Assembly: GCA_947460275.1 (NCBI GenBank)
Contig: CANHHZ010000032.1
Span: 1-13,651, forward strand
Origin: Sphingobacteriaceae bacterium
GTDB taxonomy: Bacteria > Bacteroidota > Bacteroidia > Sphingobacteriales > Sphingobacteriaceae
DNA: 13,651 bases
Direction: 5' to 3'
The position numbers and the translations under genes are program-made. Below the pieces are notes generated by a model, which did not search any database, had not been told where the DNA came from, and worked only from the letters and a program-made list of their open reading frames with translations. Of the stretch, positions 9,591 to 13,651 are shown in pieces. Within the stretch, counting starts at the first letter, position 1; each line of letters starts with the position of its first letter.

Positions 9591-9602
9591 GCTAGTTAAA
9601 TA

Positions 9603-10187
9603 TTATAAATTTTTCAAGGCAATTTTAATCATTTGCTCTACGGTTAAATCTTCTTCAGATTTATTCATGGCGTTATCAATGGCTTTTTCTGCAACTTGCT
9701 TCCCAAAGCCTAGCATTACCAATGCCGATAACGCTTCTTCGCGTGTGGTAGTGTTTTTTGGAGTGGAAATTAAAGAATCTGGCCCTTCTTTTTTTAATTT
9801 GTCCTGCAATTCAAGGATCAATCTTTGTGCAGTTTTTGCACCTATCCCTTTAATACGCTGTATCAAAACTACATCCGCACTAATTATGGCAGCTTGTATT
9901 TCGGCAGGCGTTATCGAAGAAAGCATCATTCTGCAAGTTGCAGGACCAATTCCAGAAACAGAAATCAAGTGTAAAAACAAAGTTCGTTCGCCCTCATCTG
10001 CAAAACCATATAAAGTGTGCGCATCTTCTTTAACATGCAGCCAGGTGTAAACCTTGCACCGCTCGGTATTTGCCAATGCAGAATAAGTATTTAAGGATAT
10101 ATTGACATGATAGCCTACGCCACCAGCTTCCACTACAATATAGGTTGGGCACTTAAACGTTAACTTTCCATCAATGTATGCAAACAT
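9603..10187 (-). CDS. ruvA: Holliday junction branch migration complex subunit RuvA
   Basis: RuvA binds four-way DNA junctions as a tetramer and loads the RuvB motor for branch migration in recombinational repair. The 194 residues contain all three domains. Domain I is an N-terminal OB fold (MFAYIDGKL to about residue 63) with the acidic pin E54-D55. Domain II has two helix-hairpin-helix motifs (VSGIGPAT at 77-84, IKGIGAKTAQRL at 112-123). Domain III (about 148-194) is the RuvB-contacting three-helix domain (EEALSALVMLGFG). The length is normal. The ATG lies three bases after the maeB stop (TAA-GAT-ATG), so translation is probably coupled. ruvB and ruvC are absent here, a common separation in Bacteroidota. 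Confidence 0.97.
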   Translation of the reverse strand: MFAYIDGKLTFKCPTYIVVEAGGVGYHVNISLNTYSALANTERCKVYTWLHVKEDAHTLYGFADEGERTLFLHLISVSGIGPATCRMMLSSITPAEIQAAIISADVVLIQRIKGIGAKTAQRLILELQDKLKKEGPDSLISTPKNTTTREEALSALVMLGFGKQVAEKAIDNAMNKSEEDLTVEQMIKIALKNL

Positions 10188-10190
10188 ATC

Positions 10191-12506
10191 TTACTTTTTA
10201 ACTATTTTATTTAAAATACTACGTCTTCTTACAGGAGTATTTTCTTCCTCTTTCCCTTGCACATCTAGCACAGCGATGGTGATCATATTTACAATTTCGC
10301 GTACTGAACTACCCAATTGTACAATATGTACAGGTTTTTTTAAGCCCAGCAAAATTGGCCCAACAGCCTCTGCATCACCCAACTCTTGTAAAAGTTTGTA
10401 GGCAATATTGCCAGACTCTAAATTAGGAAAAATTAAAGTATTTGCAGGAGCATCCGCCAAACGACTAAAAGGAAAATTGTCTTTTAACAAGGTGTTATTA
10501 ATGGCAAAATTGGCCTGTATATCACCATCAACAATTAGTTCGGGATGATTTTCGTGTAAAATTTTAACTGCCTTTCTTACTTTTTCGGGTATTATACCAT
10601 CGTTAGTTCCAAAATTTGAGTAAGAAAGCAGGGCCATTCGTGGTTGGATATTGAATTTTTTAACCGATTTTGCAAGTAATAAAGTTAAATCAACTAGCTC
10701 TTCAGCAGTTGGGTCAACATTTACAGTGGTGTCTCCAAAAAAGATAGGCCCTCTTTCAGTCATCATCATATACATACCTGCTACACGACTACCTGGCTCG
10801 GTACCAATTACTTGTAATGCTGGTTTAATGGTGGTGGCGTAATTTTTTGTTAAGCCCGAAATCATTGCATCAGCCTCGCCAAACTCTACCATCGAGGCGC
10901 CAAAATAGTTTCTATCACGCATCAATTTGTTAGCTTCAAATAGCGTAATGCCACGACGTTGTCGTTTTTGAAAAAGCAAATCCGCATATTTCTTCATTCT
11001 TACAGGCTCTTTTGCGGGCTCTATAATCTCCACACCTTCAAGTTCCAAGCTATTTTCTTGAATAAGATTGTTAATGATATCTACATTACCCAACAATATT
11101 GGAATTGCGATGCCATCATCTTTTACAATTTGTGCTGCTTTTAATATTTTATAGTTGTCGGCTTCTGCAAAAACAACACGTTTTGGTGCAGATTTAGCTT
11201 TATTTGTAATGGCTCTCATGATAGAATCATCCATACCCAAACGACGTTTCAATTCTTCAGAATAAGCATCCCAATCGGTTATGACTTTACGTGCAACGCC
11301 AGATGCTATCGCTGCTTTTGCAACCGCCATAGAAACGTTAGTCATTAACCTAAAATCCATAGGTTTTGGGATGATATAATCTTTACCAAATTTTATATTT
11401 TTTTGGTTGTAAGCCATGTTTACAGCTTCTGGAACAGATTTTTTGGCTAATTCGGCAATTGCACGAACCGCAGCGATCTTCATTTCCTCGTTGATACAAG
11501 TAGCCCTAACATCTAAAGCACCCCTAAAAATATAAGGAAAACCCAAAACATTATTAACTTGATTTGGATAATCAGATCTGCCTGTTGCCATAATCAAATC
11601 CTTACGAGAGCTTACCGCTAAATCGTAAGCAATTTCTGGATCGGGATTGGCCATTGCAAAAACGATTGGATTTTTGGCCATCGATTTCAGCATTTCAGCT
11701 GTTACACAATCAGCAGAAGAAAGCCCAATAAAAACATCGGCATCTTTCAAAGCTTCGGCTAAGGTGTTTAAGCTTCTTTTGGTTGAAAATTCTTTTTTAA
11801 TGATATCTAAATTATCTCTATCACTACGTATAACGCCCGATCTGTCGCACATTACAATGTTTTCTAGTTTAGCGCCCAGCGAAACATACAAACGAGAACA
11901 CGAAATAGCGGCTGCTCCAGCACCATTGACTACAATTTTAATCTTGTCTATTTTTTTCTTTTGTAATTCGCAGGCGTTTAACAATGCAGCGGCACTAATA
12001 ATTGCTGTACCATGTTGGTCATCGTGCATTACCGGAATTTTCATTTCCTCCTTTAGTCTACGCTCTATTTCAAAACACTCTGGCGCTTTGATATCTTCTA
12101 AATTTACTCCGCCAAAAGTTGGTTCTAAAGCTTTTACGATATTGACAAACTCGTCGACATTTTTGGTATCTAATTCCAAATCAAAAACATCGATATCTGC
12201 AAAAATTTTAAACAAAAGCCCTTTCCCCTCCATTACAGGTTTTCCTGCCTCTGGCCCAATATCTCCTAAACCTAAAACAGCTGTACCATTACTAATTACA
12301 GCAACTAAATTACCCTTAGCCGTATATTTATAGACATCTTCTTTATTTTCAGCAATTTTTAAACAAGGCTCTGCTACTCCAGGCGAATACGCCAACGTTA
12401 AATCTCTTTGAGAAGAATAAGGCTTAGTAGGCACAACCTGAATTTTACCTGGTCTTCCTTGTGAATGGTAGTCTAAAGCGTCTTGTTTTCTATTCGTTTT
12501 GCTCAT
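10191..12506 (-). CDS. maeB: NADP-type malic enzyme with C-terminal phosphotransacetylase-like domain
   Basis: This enzyme decarboxylates malate to pyruvate with reduction of NAD(P), supplying pyruvate and NADPH in the cytoplasm. The 771 residues match the large MaeB type. Residues 1 to about 430 are the malic-enzyme part: YSPGVAEPC with Y40, K95 in MEGKGLLFK, metal-binding D162-D163 in HDDQHGTAI, the nucleotide loop GAGAAA at 195-200, and AMANPDPEI. About 430-765 is a phosphotransacetylase-like domain (KRVVFAEAD, SGLTKNYATTIKPAL, FPNLESGNIAYKLLQELG), which in known MaeB proteins is regulatory, responding to acetyl-CoA, rather than catalytic. I chose ATG at 12506. A longer TTG start at 12530 is possible but overlaps the promoter -7 element and adds residues outside the conserved MSKTNRKQDAL start. 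Cofactor preference is inferred from family, not from a diagnostic residue. It is the first gene of maeB-ruvA-sprA. Confidence 0.95.
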   Translation of the reverse strand: MSKTNRKQDALDYHSQGRPGKIQVVPTKPYSSQRDLTLAYSPGVAEPCLKIAENKEDVYKYTAKGNLVAVISNGTAVLGLGDIGPEAGKPVMEGKGLLFKIFADIDVFDLELDTKNVDEFVNIVKALEPTFGGVNLEDIKAPECFEIERRLKEEMKIPVMHDDQHGTAIISAAALLNACELQKKKIDKIKIVVNGAGAAAISCSRLYVSLGAKLENIVMCDRSGVIRSDRDNLDIIKKEFSTKRSLNTLAEALKDADVFIGLSSADCVTAEMLKSMAKNPIVFAMANPDPEIAYDLAVSSRKDLIMATGRSDYPNQVNNVLGFPYIFRGALDVRATCINEEMKIAAVRAIAELAKKSVPEAVNMAYNQKNIKFGKDYIIPKPMDFRLMTNVSMAVAKAAIASGVARKVITDWDAYSEELKRRLGMDDSIMRAITNKAKSAPKRVVFAEADNYKILKAAQIVKDDGIAIPILLGNVDIINNLIQENSLELEGVEIIEPAKEPVRMKKYADLLFQKRQRRGITLFEANKLMRDRNYFGASMVEFGEADAMISGLTKNYATTIKPALQVIGTEPGSRVAGMYMMMTERGPIFFGDTTVNVDPTAEELVDLTLLLAKSVKKFNIQPRMALLSYSNFGTNDGIIPEKVRKAVKILHENHPELIVDGDIQANFAINNTLLKDNFPFSRLADAPANTLIFPNLESGNIAYKLLQELGDAEAVGPILLGLKKPVHIVQLGSSVREIVNMITIAVLDVQGKEEENTPVRRRSILNKIVKK

Positions 12507-12527
12507 AAAATACTTTTTTGATGGACA

Positions 12528-12535
12528 CAAAGTTA
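12528..12535 (-). promoter_or_regulatory. Promoter -7 element for maeB-ruvA-sprA
   Basis: TAACTTTG on the minus strand is a full match to the Bacteroidota -7 consensus TANNTTTG and lies 21 bp upstream of the maeB ATG. No TTG is found at the expected -33 distance, so the call rests on one element plus position. A start about seven bases downstream would give a leader of roughly 15 nt and would exclude the alternative TTG start at 12530. Confidence 0.5.
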
Positions 12536-12587
12536 CAATTATTTTAGGAGTATAATAGTTGTTTTTTATCTATCTCAGATTAGGAAA

Positions 12588-12633
12588 GCAATAGACAAAA
12601 CCTCAATAATCTAGCCCTACTATTGTCTATTGC
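12588..12633. repeat. Perfect 11-bp inverted repeat upstream of maeB
   Basis: GCAATAGACAA (12588-12598) and TTGTCTATTGC (12623-12633) are exact reverse complements separated by 24 bases. The near edge is about 50 bp upstream of the maeB -7 element. It could be a widely spaced operator or the stem of an RNA hairpin. No T-run follows on either strand, so it does not look like a terminator. Confidence 0.8.
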
Positions 12634-12641
12634 ATCGCAAA

Positions 12642-12688
12642 TTAGAGCTTCCTGAAATGCTAGGTTTTCACAAAATGGAATGCTCTAA
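12642..12688. repeat. Imperfect long stem-loop upstream of maeB
   Basis: Three nested paired blocks are visible: TTAGAGC with GCTCTAA (7 bp), TTCC with GGAA (4 bp) and TGAAA with TTTCA (5 bp). A single-base bulge (12681) and a six-base one-sided bulge (12671-12676) interrupt the stem, and the apical loop is 8 nt. The 16 pairs over 47 bases, right beside the preceding inverted repeat, suggest a folded RNA, though no known family is recognised. Confidence 0.55.
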
Positions 12689-12836
12689 GACACAACAGCT
12701 TCATCATGCCGAAATAAACAAAACTATGTTAGATTTTAGAAACTAAACTTTACTAAATATTTACCATTCCCTGCTGGTTTGCATGCAATGCCTGCTCCTA
12801 TTTTTGAGGCGCAAAATTTGTCTGCTTAGCTTCGGA

Positions 12837-12880
12837 AACAAAAAACACCTCAATAAAAGCGTTGAGGTGTTCATTTTTTT
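12837..12880 (-). terminator. Rho-independent terminator of the tat operon
   Basis: AACACCTCAA (12844-12853) pairs perfectly with TTGAGGTGTT (12862-12871) around an 8-base loop. On the minus strand the stem runs into six consecutive T residues followed by GTTT, downstream of the tatA pair. On the plus strand it is followed by CA and seven T residues, so it may work in both directions. It lies about 130 bp past the last tatA stop. The stretch between (12881-13008) has no gene, only a weak 7-bp inverted repeat (TACGCAA at 12896 with TTGCGTA at 12928). Confidence 0.85.
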
Positions 12881-13008
12881 GATCAGTTTAAATAATACGC
12901 AAGTATATGTTGAACTCTGCGTTATTTTTGCGTAAGCTTTCCTTGTATCTCTGCTATGCAGCTATATTTTTTAAAAACTTAAAATTAAAGGTGATAGAGT
13001 GTAAAAAC

Positions 13009-13197
13009 CTAGACAGGCTTGTTGTCGTTGTTTGAGTCTATTCCGTCTTTTCCATCTTTAAATTCTTTAATTCCTTTGCCTAAACCTCTCATTAATTCTG
13101 GAATTTTTTTACCTCCAAATAATAATAAAGCAAGAACAACGATTAAAACTACTTCCATTCCGCCTAAGCCGGATATCAACATGGTTGGTTGTGTCAT
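13009..13197 (-). CDS. tatA: Twin-arginine translocase TatA/TatE family subunit (second copy)
   Basis: TatA proteins oligomerise in the inner membrane to let folded proteins with twin-arginine signals pass, after recognition by TatC. The 62 residues show the standard order: a short N-terminal stretch with GLGGMEVVL (polar E15), a single membrane segment at about 14-27, the hinge FGGKKIPEL at 27-35, and an amphipathic helix GLGKGIKEFKDG. A short Asn/Asp-rich tail follows. The FGGKK hinge is of TatA rather than TatB type (FGP). It starts 22 bp after the stop of the first copy and is probably co-transcribed with it. It ends in TAG. No tatC is in the window. Confidence 0.93.
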   Translation of the reverse strand: MTQPTMLISGLGGMEVVLIVVLALLLFGGKKIPELMRGLGKGIKEFKDGKDGIDSNNDNKPV

Positions 13198-13219
13198 GAT
13201 ATATATTTTTAATTTCTAT

Positions 13220-13540
13220 TTAAGTTGTTGCTGAAGATGCTGGTTTTTGTGCAGCGTCTTCGTCTGTTTTTGTGGAGAGTTCATCGTCAATAGGATGATG
13301 GCGATAGGCATGATTCTCTTCGTGATTCATTTCTTCTTCTCCTGTTGCGGCATTTATATTGCGATGAATTTCTCTCTTTACTCCTTCAGAGGCGTCTTTA
13401 AATTCTCTAATCCCCTTCCCTAAACCTCTTGCCAATTCGGGTAATTTTTTACCTCCAAACAACAAAAGCACAGCCAGCATGATGAGCATGATCTCTCCCC
13501 CACCCATGTTTAAAAACTCTAATATTATGCCCTGATTCAT
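13220..13540 (-). CDS. tatA: Twin-arginine translocase TatA/TatE family subunit (first copy, long charged tail)
   Basis: The protein has 106 residues. Residues 1-58 follow the TatA pattern: GGGEIMLI with polar E16, a membrane segment at about 17-29, the hinge FGGKKLPEL at 28-36, and an amphipathic helix RGLGKGIREFKDASEGVKREI. Residues 59-106 form a hydrophilic tail with five histidines and many acidic residues (EEE at 68-70, YRHHPIDDE at 79-87), ending Ala/Ser/Thr-rich and probably disordered. The downstream copy lacks this tail, so the two are not simple duplicates. The first ATG is used; Met12 is an alternative that would start right at the GGGE motif. It is the first gene after the -7 element at 13560-13567. 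Its role as TatA rather than TatB is inferred from the hinge. Confidence 0.92.
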   Translation of the reverse strand: MNQGIILEFLNMGGGEIMLIMLAVLLLFGGKKLPELARGLGKGIREFKDASEGVKREIHRNINAATGEEEMNHEENHAYRHHPIDDELSTKTDEDAAQKPASSATT

Positions 13541-13559
13541 CTTTCAATCAATTAATATA

Positions 13560-13567
13560 CAAATATA
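13560..13567 (-). promoter_or_regulatory. Promoter -7 element for the tatA pair
   Basis: TATATTTG on the minus strand fully matches TANNTTTG and lies 19 bp upstream of the first tatA ATG, in the 47-bp gap after the M23 gene. No proper TTG is found 19 nt further upstream (only TTTAG nearby), so the promoter is probable rather than firm. Read-through from the upstream hydrolase gene is also possible. Confidence 0.45.
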
Positions 13568-13587
13568 AACAATAATATCGCTAAATA

Positions 13588-13651
13588 TTAGCGTGCTACC
13601 CAACTTTCTGGATTTTGAGCTATGCTTCCTTTGTGTATTTGGAAACCCACC
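13588..13651 (-). CDS. C-terminal end of an M23-type peptidoglycan hydrolase (EnvC/NlpD-like)
   Basis: Only the last 20 codons and the TAA stop are inside the window. They read VGFQIHKGSIAQNPESWVAR. The form F-x-I-x-K-G followed by NPE-x-W is the typical end of LytM/M23 domains (compare FEIWKG...NPE.WL in EnvC-like murein hydrolase activators). The active-site HxH lies outside the window, so the call rests on this tail. Its position directly upstream of the tatA pair makes a shared envelope role or operon possible. Confidence 0.6.
   Translation of the reverse strand, partial: VGFQIHKGSIAQNPESWVAR

Larger units (their letters stand above)
12536..12839. other. Gene-free region between the tat terminator and maeB promoter
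   Basis: I find no credible coding sequence in these 304 bases. They hold two neighbouring inverted repeats (12588-12633 and 12642-12688). A further minus-strand match to the -7 consensus, TAGTTTTG at 12726-12719, would read into both. There is also a perfect 10-bp palindrome, TTGCATGCAA, at 12779-12788. Together these could be regulatory DNA for maeB or a small RNA, but none is a recognised class. Confidence 0.45.

Noticed and set aside
9580..10050. A 156-codon plus-strand frame opposite ruvA
   Set aside because: It is a shadow of RuvA, whose domains are all intact on the other strand.
10191..11220. A separate phosphate acetyltransferase (pta) gene
   Set aside because: The domain is continuous in frame with the malic-enzyme part, as in MaeB proteins of many bacteria. 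No internal start or stop separates them.
11647..12333. A 228-codon open frame on the plus strand opposite maeB
   Set aside because: It lies wholly antisense to well-conserved malic enzyme motifs, its translation is Ser/Ile-rich without any recognisable domain, and no promoter precedes it.
12507..12530. An eight-residue N-terminal extension of maeB from TTG at 12530
   Set aside because: It overlaps the TAACTTTG promoter element, and the conserved family start is the ATG at 12506.

Overview
The window comes from an AT-rich member of the Bacteroidota, most likely a Pedobacter-like Sphingobacteriaceae. The support is a full-length SprA (the outer-membrane translocon of the type IX secretion system, found only in this phylum), an outer-membrane barrel protein with a carboxypeptidase-like N-terminal domain, promoter elements of the Bacteroidota type (TTG / TANNTTTG), and no Shine-Dalgarno sequences. 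All genes lie on the minus strand, so they are described from high to low coordinates. The genus is an inference from gene content and protein style; no 16S or other marker is present.

Layout in transcription order. 13651-13588 is the last 20 codons of an M23-type (EnvC/NlpD-like) peptidoglycan hydrolase. 13540-13009 holds two tandem TatA-family pore subunits of the twin-arginine translocase, with a promoter-like -7 element upstream and a strong hairpin-plus-T-run terminator at 12837-12880. 12839-12536 has no credible gene but contains two neighbouring inverted repeats. 12506-2427 is a tight three-gene unit: maeB (malic enzyme with a C-terminal phosphotransacetylase-like domain), ruvA (Holliday-junction binding) and sprA. 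The gaps are 3 and 12 bp, all three genes share one reading frame, and sprA begins with TTG. 2359-1572 is gcvH (lipoyl carrier of the glycine cleavage system) followed 2 bp later by a VanZ-like membrane protein, behind a near-perfect promoter just after the sprA stop codon. 1306-1 is the N-terminal 435 residues of a TonB-receptor-like outer-membrane beta-barrel protein with a polyglycine stretch, cut by the window edge.

Functionally the window mixes envelope and secretion genes (SprA, the TatA pair, the barrel protein, the M23 hydrolase and the VanZ-like protein) with housekeeping metabolism and DNA repair (malic enzyme, GcvH, RuvA). From general knowledge, sprA often sits beside ruvA and gcvH in Bacteroidota, so the linkage looks ancestral rather than acquired. 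I see no mobile element, CRISPR array, tRNA, rRNA or sign of recent transfer, and no clear undescribed multi-gene system. The points most worth a second look are the TTG start of sprA, the in-frame packing of maeB-ruvA-sprA, the structured intergenic region upstream of maeB, and the tandem TatA paralogues.
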